5,353 nt of DNA from an uncultured Dokdonia sp. (GCA_937124495.1 CAKZKZ010001013.1:1-5353); one strand, 5' to 3'. Positions 1-5,353 are shown, numbered from the stretch's first letter. Program-made: numbers and translations. The notes: generated by a model from the sequence alone, not told the origin.

Positions 1-2829
1 TCTTTTAATTAATGAAATAGCTCCTTTTAATTGACGTATGCGCACACGGTTGAAATCTAAATCTACTAAGTCTTTATCATATGTTGTGTCATTACCAAAC
101 CCAAAGAAGTTTTGAGCAAAATTCGGGCTGTTATATTTTAACTCAATGCCAAAGTTCCAATTGTGAAATATGTTAGCAAATTCTCCATTATAACTTACAT
201 CATATCCTGAGTTTCCAGAATAAAAGGAAGCACTTACGATATGCTTTGTTGTAAATGGATTACTCTGTAAACCGTGTGTTGTAAATGTATTTGTAAACCC
301 TATTCTAAAACCATCATCAGGATTAGATCCAATAATAGGCAGAAACTGATTGATATTTTCTTTTCGTTTTTTATAATCGTAATTATTCATTTCATACTCG
401 TCTACAAGCCATTTTTTTGATCGCTTATTTACGATGGTGTTCTCTTTGTTTTTATAGTCATATATCTTTACTTTTTTTGTGTTTTTAAAATCATAGGTAT
501 CGTTCTTTTTACCTCCGATGACTTTAATTTTGATAAGGTGATCTCCTTCTCCTGTAACATTAAAAGTATCTTTCCCTTCAAGACCGTATACCCAAATTTC
601 TTTAGTCTCGGATGCATTGAATGTACGTTCAAAAATACCATTGTCTTTACGCATAATCTCTACACGTGTTTGTCCATTAGGAAGTCTTTCTATATTAAAA
701 ACATCAGCTTTTTGAGTCCCTATTAGTACAGCATGCTTATTTACATACTCAAAATAAGATCTAGCAATGGTTAAGATATTACCACGTCTACCTTTCAATT
801 TTGATTTGATTTCTTCTATGGTTTCTCCCTTCATTTCTTCAGGAAGATTTTCAAAGGCTTTTGCTATGATATCATCAGTGACGTTATCTTGAATGTATTT
901 GGCTTCTTTTTCCCAAGCAGCCCAATCTGATTTATTAATAAATGATTCGTCTAATGGATATGGTTCAAAACTAAACCATCGAGGGCTTTTTAATTCGTCA
1001 TCAAAAGATTGCATCATTCGTAAAGCGGGTACAGCAACGCGTAAGAAACCAAAGATACTTCCATCAAACACAGAGAAGGCTTGATCTCTATCTCTTGGAA
1101 TAGGCTTATATGTTTTTTTGCCATTTTCTTTATATACAGCCCATCTCCATTGATCTTCATGGCGATCCCAATCGCCAATAAGCATATCAAAAAGACGCGC
1201 TCTGATATAAGAAGATTCATCTACAGCTGACTTTCCGTTTTTATGAATTTCTTGAAGTACATCAGAGGTGCTTACAATATCCTGAGGATACCCAAAACTC
1301 TTCTCATCTTTATGACCAGATTCTACACGTTCTTCTAGTAAATATAGCTCGTCTCCATATTCATCATTGTATTCTCCTAAGGCTTCTTGTTTAGGAATAT
1401 AATACAAGTTTGGATTCGTGTGATACACATTCGCAGCATCAGATAATGTTCCTATTGTTGTGGCGGTATATGGATGTGCAGCAGTATAAAAATCTAATAC
1501 AAAACGATCTGCAAAACTACCTTCAAGGTCTTCTTCTACATAAGACTCTTTAAATGCGGTTGCTTGTAAAAACTTTGTGGCACTTTTACGAAGGGCACGC
1601 ATTACATATTGTTTGCCTTCTTTATCTTCAAGACGTAAAGATTTAGATTGGTGACCTCCACCACGTCTTACTGGAGTGAGTCCTCCTAATAAAGTGTCTA
1701 TAAATGCAACAGGAGCATTTACTTCTTTACTATAAAATTCACGATACCGTTTTCCCCAAAGTCCTTTATAAAGCTTGCTTTTTTCTGTTTCTTCGCTAGC
1801 GTATACAGAAGATTTTTTGCTTTCTGGATAGGTGCTTTTAGGGTCAAAAGAAATATTAGTTGTGTGTGCTATATCTTTAAAAAGAGTTGTTGTGAATAAC
1901 ACACTATTTTCATTTTTAAAACTTACAGTTACACTACCGTTTGTATGTATGTCAAGACGCGTATATCCTTTTTCGCTTGAAGCGAAATCAGTACTGCCCT
2001 TAGCTACTTTTTGTACTCCTTTTGTATCACCAGCAGCACCACTAATAATTTGTGGAACTCCAAAGTCATTTATGTATTGTAGGTTTTTATCACTACCAGA
2101 TACAAATAGTATTTTTTCATTTTCTTGCGCCATTGTAAGCAGTCTATTGCGTAAACTTCTGTATTGTGTGTGTTGAAAATCCTCTTGAGAAAAACCACCT
2201 GTTCTTGCAAAAAAGCCAGTTTTAGATACCGATAACATGGGATGATGAATCGCAATAATTTTTGTTTTGGCTTGTGCCTTTTTTAAGATGCTTTCAAATT
2301 CTAAAAAGAAATCATTTCTGTTTTTGATGTCACAATCTTCATTAAGATATGTTTGTTTGTCCCAGTTCTCAAGATACCATTGAGAATCTATAGTTATTAA
2401 AATTGCATTATCAGTAAGATCTGTCTTTTTTATAGGACATCCTTTGTCTGGATAAAATTTAGCATCACTATTTTTTTGAATATATTTTTCAAAGGCTTTC
2501 ACGCCCTTGTAACCTTGATCTTCCCATTCGTTATTTCCAGGTGTAAAAATAACTTTCCCTTTAAACGATGATGTTGTTTTAAGTTGTGCATCTATACTAG
2601 GTTTTGTTTGATCATTAAAACCAGTTTCAGGAGTCGTGTTTCCTAGGATTAATAGTATAGATTCTTTAGAAGCCTCTTCTACGATGTTTTGTAAGGTAGT
2701 TTCTGAATCGGGTGTATTTGTGTTTCCAGTAATATACACTGACATTTCTTTTTCTTGTCCATAGGTATACGATGTTATACATAATATAAGAACAAAGAAA
2801 ACTTTGTAAATATGGTTTTTAGAGTTCAT
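1..2829 (-). CDS. Secreted metallophosphoesterase-like protein with kinase-like middle region and outer-membrane barrel (3' end outside window)
   Basis: The frame is open from the ATG at 2829 to the left edge: 943 codons, no stop, C-terminus missing. Residues 1-24 look like a signal peptide (Lys-rich start, core VFFVLILCITS, cleavage probably after YTYG); C17 is not in a proper lipobox. Residues about 28-330 follow the calcineurin-like/purple-acid-phosphatase pattern of Bacteroidota 'metallophosphatases' (PGNNEW 97-102, IDSQWYL 147-153, HHPM 195-198, GSDKNLQY 245-252), but most metal ligands are replaced: N36, N64, N100, S246 and K248. C131 and C166 may form a disulfide. Residues about 355-700 look kinase-like: a Gly-rich segment (RRGGGHQSKSLRL 388-400), YVMRALRK (408-415), GDWDRHEDQW (552-561) and PIPRDRDQAF (576-585). 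Residues 705-815 are beta-rich. From about 825 the aromatic alternating strands and NFFGFGNDT (907-915) resemble the start of a surface-antigen/Omp85-type barrel. The product is probably anchored in the outer membrane; its substrate is unknown. No Shine-Dalgarno precedes the ATG, as is common in this phylum. Confidence -1.
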   Translation of the reverse strand, partial: MNSKNHIYKVFFVLILCITSYTYGQEKEMSVYITGNTNTPDSETTLQNIVEEASKESILLILGNTTPETGFNDQTKPSIDAQLKTTSSFKGKVIFTPGNNEWEDQGYKGVKAFEKYIQKNSDAKFYPDKGCPIKKTDLTDNAILITIDSQWYLENWDKQTYLNEDCDIKNRNDFFLEFESILKKAQAKTKIIAIHHPMLSVSKTGFFARTGGFSQEDFQHTQYRSLRNRLLTMAQENEKILFVSGSDKNLQYINDFGVPQIISGAAGDTKGVQKVAKGSTDFASSEKGYTRLDIHTNGSVTVSFKNENSVLFTTTLFKDIAHTTNISFDPKSTYPESKKSSVYASEETEKSKLYKGLWGKRYREFYSKEVNAPVAFIDTLLGGLTPVRRGGGHQSKSLRLEDKEGKQYVMRALRKSATKFLQATAFKESYVEEDLEGSFADRFVLDFYTAAHPYTATTIGTLSDAANVYHTNPNLYYIPKQEALGEYNDEYGDELYLLEERVESGHKDEKSFGYPQDIVSTSDVLQEIHKNGKSAVDESSYIRARLFDMLIGDWDRHEDQWRWAVYKENGKKTYKPIPRDRDQAFSVFDGSIFGFLRVAVPALRMMQSFDDELKSPRWFSFEPYPLDESFINKSDWAAWEKEAKYIQDNVTDDIIAKAFENLPEEMKGETIEEIKSKLKGRRGNILTIARSYFEYVNKHAVLIGTQKADVFNIERLPNGQTRVEIMRKDNGIFERTFNASETKEIWVYGLEGKDTFNVTGEGDHLIKIKVIGGKKNDTYDFKNTKKVKIYDYKNKENTIVNKRSKKWLVDEYEMNNYDYKKRKENINQFLPIIGSNPDDGFRIGFTNTFTTHGLQSNPFTTKHIVSASFYSGNSGYDVSYNGEFANIFHNWNFGIELKYNSPNFAQNFFGFGNDTTYDKDLVDLDFNRVRIRQLKGAISLIKR
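1971..1987. repeat. 17-bp palindrome with one central base inside the phosphoesterase-like gene
   Basis: TTTCGCTT (1971-1978) and AAGCGAAA (1980-1987) are perfect arms around a single G. It shares the TTTCGC/GCGAAA and GCTT/AAGC blocks with the palindrome in recQ, in a different order. It encodes FASSEK in the loop region after the phosphoesterase motifs. It may belong to the same repeat class or be coincidence. Confidence -1.
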
Positions 2830-2876
2830 TGTTTATAAGGTTTGATAGCGGTTGTTTTTAAAAAATACGATCCCTG

Positions 2877-2901
2877 TGAAAGTATGGTAGGTATACTTTC
2901 A
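2877..2901. promoter_or_regulatory. Perfect 9-bp inverted repeat upstream of the phosphoesterase-like gene (candidate operator)
   Basis: TGAAAGTAT (2877-2885) and ATACTTTCA (2893-2901) are exact reverse complements separated by 7 bases (GGTAGGT). The element lies 48-72 bases upstream of the ATG at 2829. The size, about two helical turns, suits a dimeric regulator. In RNA it would form a 9-bp hairpin in a leader. No clear TAnnTTTG box with a matching -33 element was found here, so its position relative to a promoter is unknown. The symmetry is seen directly; the operator role is inferred. Confidence -1.
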
Positions 2902-2932
2902 ATATGAAATTATAGTAATGTTATATTAATTA

Positions 2933-2962
2933 TTGATGATTCTAGGGGTAACGTATCATCAA
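2933..2962. repeat. 8-bp inverted repeat just after the zinc-ribbon gene
   Basis: TTGATGAT (2933-2940) and ATCATCAA (2955-2962) are perfect arms around a 14-base loop. The element begins 7 bases past the zinc-ribbon gene's stop on the minus strand. It could be a weak transcript-end hairpin, but no continuous T tract follows, only AT-rich sequence (TAATTAATATAA). It could also be a second regulator site for the downstream gene. Eight perfect pairs in AT-rich DNA could arise by chance. Confidence -1.
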
Positions 2963-2968
2963 CAAAGC

Positions 2969-3238
2969 TTATTCTTTATATATGGTTCTACATCTAGGAC
3001 ATTGTCTGCCAGTGGTTGTGCTTTTTAATTTGATTCCATTAAGATGGGTTACGATAAAATCTTGTACAAAAGCATAGTTGGCTTCGTGATTATTTACATC
3101 AATCTGAGGATCTTTATATTTTTCACGTATTACATTTTCATATTCCTGATCTCCCCAGCAATTTGGACAGACCCCTTGTGTGAGTTCTTTCAGTTCCTTT
3201 TTAGAACTTCTGCCTAATAGTTTTTTGAGAAAGTTCAT
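2969..3238 (-). CDS. Small zinc-ribbon protein, 89 aa, function unknown
   Basis: The protein has two CxxC knuckles, CPNC at 24-27 and CPRC at 80-83, separated by 52 residues; together they would hold one zinc ion in a split zinc-ribbon. The first 20 residues are basic and amphipathic (MNFLKKLLGR, KKELKEL). The middle (EYENVIREKYKDPQIDVNNHEANYAF in residues 32-57, then DFIVTHLNGIKLKST) is well-structured and not low in complexity. No signal peptide or membrane segment is visible, so a cytoplasmic protein is likely. I believe it belongs to an uncharacterised family common in Flavobacteriia, but I cannot give a function. The ATG at 3238 overlaps the upstream ORF's stop in the arrangement ATGA, which suggests translational coupling. 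The TAA stop is at 2969-2971. Confidence in a real gene is high; in any role, none. Confidence -1.
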   Translation of the reverse strand: MNFLKKLLGRSSKKELKELTQGVCPNCWGDQEYENVIREKYKDPQIDVNNHEANYAFVQDFIVTHLNGIKLKSTTTGRQCPRCRTIYKE

Positions 3239-3453
3239 ATCGTTGTATGTGTACTACTTGTATGTATATACGTAACTAATTCCTTAGGATTCTTTTTTTT
3301 AGAAGTTATATTTTCTAAAGGAACTGGTTTAAAGCTTTTGTAATTGTCAGAATTTCCCAATATTTTAGATAAGTAATGTGATAAATAATTACTTATATCA
3401 ACAAGTGTTGAAGAAGCAAGGCTTGGGTATCCTAATTTTTTGGTTGATTTCAT
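3235..3453 (-). CDS. Small hypothetical protein, 72 aa, coupled to the zinc-ribbon gene
   Basis: I do not recognise this protein. It runs from ATG at 3453 to a TGA sharing four bases (ATGA) with the next start. The N-terminal half holds a probable amphipathic helix (STLVDISNYLSHYLSKILG, residues 15-33). The C-terminal half is Lys/Ser/Thr-rich and probably disordered, ending THTTI. There is no cysteine, signal peptide or membrane segment. The frame is open 13 codons further upstream (to a TAG) without another ATG. A purine-rich AGGA lies about 18 bases before the ATG, too far for a standard ribosome site. The 4-bp overlap and codon use like the neighbours support a gene, but the short length and lack of any family match leave doubt; it might be leader sequence. 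Confidence -1.
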   Translation of the reverse strand: MKSTKKLGYPSLASSTLVDISNYLSHYLSKILGNSDNYKSFKPVPLENITSKKKNPKELVTYIHTSSTHTTI

Positions 3454-3547
3454 GCGTTGGTTGGTTGTTGTTCCTGCATCTGTCGAAATGTTCTAAAATA
3501 CCTTTCAAGAGATATGAAAAATAATTATATCTAGTCTTTCAATTACA
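3454..3547 (-). other. Gap between the Crp/Fnr gene and the 72-aa ORF
   Basis: This 94-base AT-rich gap holds no convincing terminator. A 6-bp inverted repeat (AGATAT 3510-3515, ATATCT 3527-3532) is not followed by a T tract. On the minus strand, TATTTTTC matches five of the six fixed bases of the Bacteroidota -7 box TAnnTTTG and has a TTG about 16 bases upstream, so a weak promoter for the two small genes is possible. A ten-codon frame (ATG at 3479, MQEQQPTNA) ends in a TGA that overlaps the ATG at 3453. Confidence -1.
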
Positions 3548-4210
3548 TTATTCCTTAAGTTGTGTGATAAATTTTGTATCGTATTTAATATGCCCATCTT
3601 TACGCATAGCACTTAATGTATTGCTTACAGTTTGTCTAGATGTATTGGTCAATCCAGCAATATCTTTATGAGTTAATAAGTTTTTGGCGACTAGGTTCCC
3701 CTCTTCATTTGGTGCTCCAAATTGAGTCACATAATCTTCAATAAATTCTTTAATGCGGACACCGCTATCTTTATAAAGAAGGTCATGTAGTTTTCGTTCT
3801 AGTCGTTTGATACGTGTGCCATATATTTTTAGTACCCCATTTTTAAGAGACTTATGTTTTTGCATAAGCTCTTCCATTTTTTCAGATTCTATATAGCAGA
3901 TAATACAATCTTCTAGCGCATAAGCTACTTCTTCTGAGGCCATGTCTTCATCATATAGTGAAAGCTCCCCAAAAATGTTTCCTCGTTTTGCAACATACTT
4001 TACGGTATGTGTATTCTTGTCTACAATTTTTACAGTTCCTTTTTTAAGAAAGAAGATACATTTCTTGTCCGCGCTTTGAAGGTGAATGATTGATCCTTTG
4101 TCTATATTCTCCATTTCTAGGATTTCACATATAGACATCATCGTGACAAGTCCTAGTTTCCTAAAAAGATTAAACTCTTCTAAGAACCAATATTTAGTTA
4201 GTGTTTTCAA
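3548..4210 (-). CDS. Crp/Fnr-family transcriptional regulator, 220 aa, TTG start
   Basis: This is a DNA-binding regulator of CRP/FNR type, of about usual length. Residues about 8-115 form the cyclic-nucleotide-binding-like barrel, with FGELSL at 80-85 matching the phosphate-binding cassette. Residues about 116-146 form the long dimer helix (IKRLERKLHDLLY). Residues about 147-220 form the winged helix, with LLTHKDIAGLTNTSRQTVSN at 178-197 and recognition helix SRQTVSNTL at 191-199. The Arg and Ser that bind cAMP phosphate in E. coli CRP align with S92 and E93, so cAMP is unlikely to be the ligand. No N-terminal FNR cysteine cluster is present (Cys at 28, 51, 101, 105). The start is TTG at 4210: the frame closes 18 bases upstream with no ATG, and the first internal Met (24) would remove the family-typical YWFLEEFNLF. 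Ligand and targets are unknown. A good -7 box lies just upstream. Confidence -1.
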   Translation of the reverse strand: MKTLTKYWFLEEFNLFRKLGLVTMMSICEILEMENIDKGSIIHLQSADKKCIFFLKKGTVKIVDKNTHTVKYVAKRGNIFGELSLYDEDMASEEVAYALEDCIICYIESEKMEELMQKHKSLKNGVLKIYGTRIKRLERKLHDLLYKDSGVRIKEFIEDYVTQFGAPNEEGNLVAKNLLTHKDIAGLTNTSRQTVSNTLSAMRKDGHIKYDTKFITQLKE

Positions 4211-4230
4211 TAATTTAAAATAAGATTACC

Positions 4231-4238
4231 CAAAAATA
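4231..4238 (-). promoter_or_regulatory. Candidate Bacteroidota -7 promoter box for the Crp/Fnr gene
   Basis: The minus strand reads TATTTTTG, an exact match to the phylum-specific consensus TAnnTTTG used by the primary sigma factor. Transcription would start near 4225, leaving a leader of about 15 bases before the TTG at 4210. No clear TTTG is seen at the -33 position, which lies inside the nested inverted repeat. AT-rich DNA yields such boxes by chance, but the position fits well. Confidence -1.
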
Positions 4239-4300
4239 AATAAATGTAGCACTTGGATATAGTTTTAAAAAACTAGAAGTTACTCTACGCGACATTTATT
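4239..4300. terminator. Nested inverted repeats between recQ and the Crp/Fnr gene (candidate recQ transcript end or operator)
   Basis: The outer arms are AATAAATGTaGC (4239-4250) and GCgACATTTATT (4289-4300), pairing at 11 of 12 positions. A middle pair ACTT/AAGT (4251-4254, 4277-4280) and a nearly concentric inner pair TAGTTTT/AAAACTA (4260-4266, 4269-4275) lie inside. In the recQ transcript this would be a long, bulged, AU-rich stem beginning 40 bases after the stop and followed by UUAUUUUUGG, which could act as a terminator. The U tract is short and interrupted, and the element covers the -33 region of the next gene, so an operator role is equally possible. The pairing is visible; the function is inferred. 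Confidence -1.
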
Positions 4301-4339
4301 GAATTTTTTTATTTAGAACACTAAAATGTAACACAAATA

Positions 4340-5353
4340 TTACTTTCCTTGTGATAAATATAATCCCATTTTAATTTTCCAATAGGGTATTTGTTCTTCA
4401 AAGTAGGTGAAAAATGCTTTTAAACTATTAGCATCTTCCACTTCTTTTTGAGCATTCTTGATTTGTTCGATTTCATGTGTTGATATAAACTGATAGAAAT
4501 CGATTTCCATACCTTCCTCATGCAACTTTAATACGTGATTGTATATAGAACCTAGCGTAAGGTTTCGTGCTTCTGCAATTTCTTCTATAGAGAATCCTTT
4601 TTCAATATATTTACGGGTCTCTTCGTATGTTTTGCCTCCTTTTAATTTTTTAGGTTTTGCAATATGCGCTTTGATTACTTTAAGGAAATCAGGAGCATAT
4701 TTATCAAGTTTTGCTTGCCCTACACCACTTATGGCAAGAAATGCTGCTTCTGTAGTAGGTTCTTGATCTTCCATATCTTTAAGACTGGCATCACTAAAGA
4801 TGATATAGGCTGGGACGTTCTCATCACGGGCTAATTCATTACGTAATTCGCGTAATTTCTCAAAGAGCGTTCCTTTTGGTTTTTTAGGTTTACGTTCTTT
4901 GACAACTTCAACAATTGGTTGGATGAGGTTAGCGAGTTGTACTTTCTGACCATTAAATAAAACCTCTTTAGCCAGCGGAGTGAGAAGAAGGCGTCCGCTT
5001 TCGCGAAAGCGTATTTCCAACAACCCTTGATTGATCATTTGAATGATATATTGTTGCAAATCTTTCCAAGCGATATCCTTGGCAGCACCGAAGGTTTTGA
5101 TATGTTGATATCCTTTGTCATATACCGCTGCATTTTGAGAACCTCGAAGTACGTCTATGACCATTCCTAATGCTTCTTGCTCTTTTAATCGGGTAATACC
5201 TGAAAGTACTTTTTGAGCAGTGAGTGTACCATCAAAATATTCAGGTGTGTTTTTGCAGATATCACAGTTTCCACAATCTTCCAAGAGAAATTCTCCGAAG
5301 TAATTCAGTAATACTTTACGACGACAACTCAACGCTTCTGCATACTGTTGCAT
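4340..5353 (-). CDS. recQ: ATP-dependent DNA helicase RecQ, C-terminal 337 residues (5' end outside window)
   Basis: RecQ is a 3'-to-5' DNA helicase of recombination and replication-fork repair. Only the part after the motor domains is here; the ATG at the window edge is an internal Met (MQQYAEALSCRR aligns with MGAFAEAQTCRR of E. coli RecQ). Numbered from that Met, C10, C27, C30 and C33 are the four zinc ligands (LLNYFGE, then CGNCDIC). Residues about 40-140 are the RQC winged helix, including GYQHIKTFGAAKDIAW. Residues about 160-232 are the HRDC domain (LRELRNELARDENVPAYIIF, ISGVGQAKL). Residues about 240-337 are an extra helix-turn-helix region (GFSIEEIAEARNLTLGSIYNHV) found in Bacteroidota and some Firmicutes RecQ but absent from E. 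coli RecQ. The stop TAA is at 4340-4342. No frame damage is visible. A 16-bp perfect palindrome is embedded in the RQC part, coding for RFRES. Confidence -1.
   Translation of the reverse strand: MQQYAEALSCRRKVLLNYFGEFLLEDCGNCDICKNTPEYFDGTLTAQKVLSGITRLKEQEALGMVIDVLRGSQNAAVYDKGYQHIKTFGAAKDIAWKDLQQYIIQMINQGLLEIRFRESGRLLLTPLAKEVLFNGQKVQLANLIQPIVEVVKERKPKKPKGTLFEKLRELRNELARDENVPAYIIFSDASLKDMEDQEPTTEAAFLAISGVGQAKLDKYAPDFLKVIKAHIAKPKKLKGGKTYEETRKYIEKGFSIEEIAEARNLTLGSIYNHVLKLHEEGMEIDFYQFISTHEIEQIKNAQKEVEDANSLKAFFTYFEEQIPYWKIKMGLYLSQGK
4996..5011. repeat. 16-bp perfect palindrome inside recQ
   Basis: CGCTTTCGCGAAAGCG reads identically on both strands with no spacer. It is strikingly GC-rich for this AT-rich region and encodes RFRES in the RQC domain. 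It looks like a member of an iterated genome palindrome; I have an impression of similar palindromes in Flavobacteriaceae genomes but cannot count them here. Confidence -1.

Noticed and set aside
538..726. Plus-strand 62-residue open frame
   Set aside because: Lies antisense within the long minus-strand gene, with no family pattern; a shadow.
893..1084. Plus-strand 63-residue open frame
   Set aside because: Antisense to the kinase-like part of the long gene; no recognisable features.
1160..1177. Inverted repeat TGGCGAT/ATCGCCA with a 4-base loop
   Set aside because: It falls exactly on the codons for IGDWDRH, so coding constraint is a sufficient explanation.
1014..1220. Minus-strand 68-residue open frame in another frame
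   Set aside because: Overlaps the in-frame GDWDRHEDQW-coding region of the long gene; a shadow.
1832..2176. Plus-strand 114-residue open frame with hydrophobic runs
   Set aside because: Antisense to the phosphoesterase-like region; the hydrophobic look comes from the complement of Lys/Glu-rich codons.
2070..2255. Minus-strand 61-residue open frame
   Set aside because: Out of frame within the long gene, which stays open and conserved-looking here.
2779..2781. C17 of the long protein as a lipoprotein lipobox cysteine
   Set aside because: The preceding residues LIL do not fit a lipobox (no small residue at -1), and the hydrophobic core continues past it; ordinary signal peptidase cleavage after YTYG fits better.
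3454..3474. Short GTTG/TTGG tandem tract before the 72-aa ORF as a phase-variation repeat
   Set aside because: Only a few imperfect units; too short to suggest slippage control.
3510..3532. 6-bp inverted repeat after the Crp/Fnr gene as a terminator
   Set aside because: Short AT-only-type stem, 11-base loop and no following T tract; expected by chance.
4539..4766. Plus-strand 75-residue open frame
   Set aside because: Antisense to the HRDC and helix-turn-helix parts of recQ.

Overview
The window is AT-rich, and every gene I can support lies on the minus strand, so transcription runs from the right edge to the left edge. Codon use, the lack of Shine-Dalgarno sequences before most starts, a TAnnTTTG-type promoter box and the protein families all point to a marine-type member of the Flavobacteriaceae (Bacteroidota). 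I cannot name the species.

Layout in transcription order: (1) 5353-4340 is the C-terminal half of the DNA helicase RecQ, with the zinc module, RQC winged helix, HRDC and a C-terminal helix-turn-helix extension; its motor domains lie beyond the right edge. (2) 4339-4211 is a gap holding a 62-bp set of nested inverted repeats and a good Bacteroidota -7 box. (3) 4210-3548 is a Crp/Fnr-type regulator that appears to use a TTG start and lacks the residues that hold cAMP phosphate in E. coli CRP. (4) 3453-3235 is a small unrecognised ORF whose stop overlaps the start of (5) 3238-2969, an 89-residue conserved-looking zinc-ribbon protein. (6) 2968-2830 is a gap with two inverted repeats. (7) 2829-1 is one very long reading frame with no stop in 943 codons, cut by the left edge. 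It encodes a secreted protein with a calcineurin-like phosphoesterase region, a kinase-like middle region and the beginning of an outer-membrane beta-barrel.

The last gene is the most interesting object. Its phosphoesterase fold is recognisable, but nearly all metal ligands are replaced (Asp to Asn, His to Asn, His to Ser, His to Lys), so that domain is probably catalytically dead. The middle region instead carries a well-formed GDWDRHEDQW loop followed by PIPRDRDQAF. These parallel the catalytic and metal-binding loops of Fam20C/HipA/PI4K-type kinases. My reading is an outer-membrane protein that joins a pseudo-phosphoesterase sensor or scaffold to a possible surface or periplasmic kinase-like domain; this is motif-based inference.

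There is no sign of phage, transposon, CRISPR, tRNA or rRNA. Two GC-rich palindromes built from related blocks (TTTCGC/GCGAAA with GCTT/AAGC) lie inside coding sequence and may be members of a genome-wide repeated palindrome.
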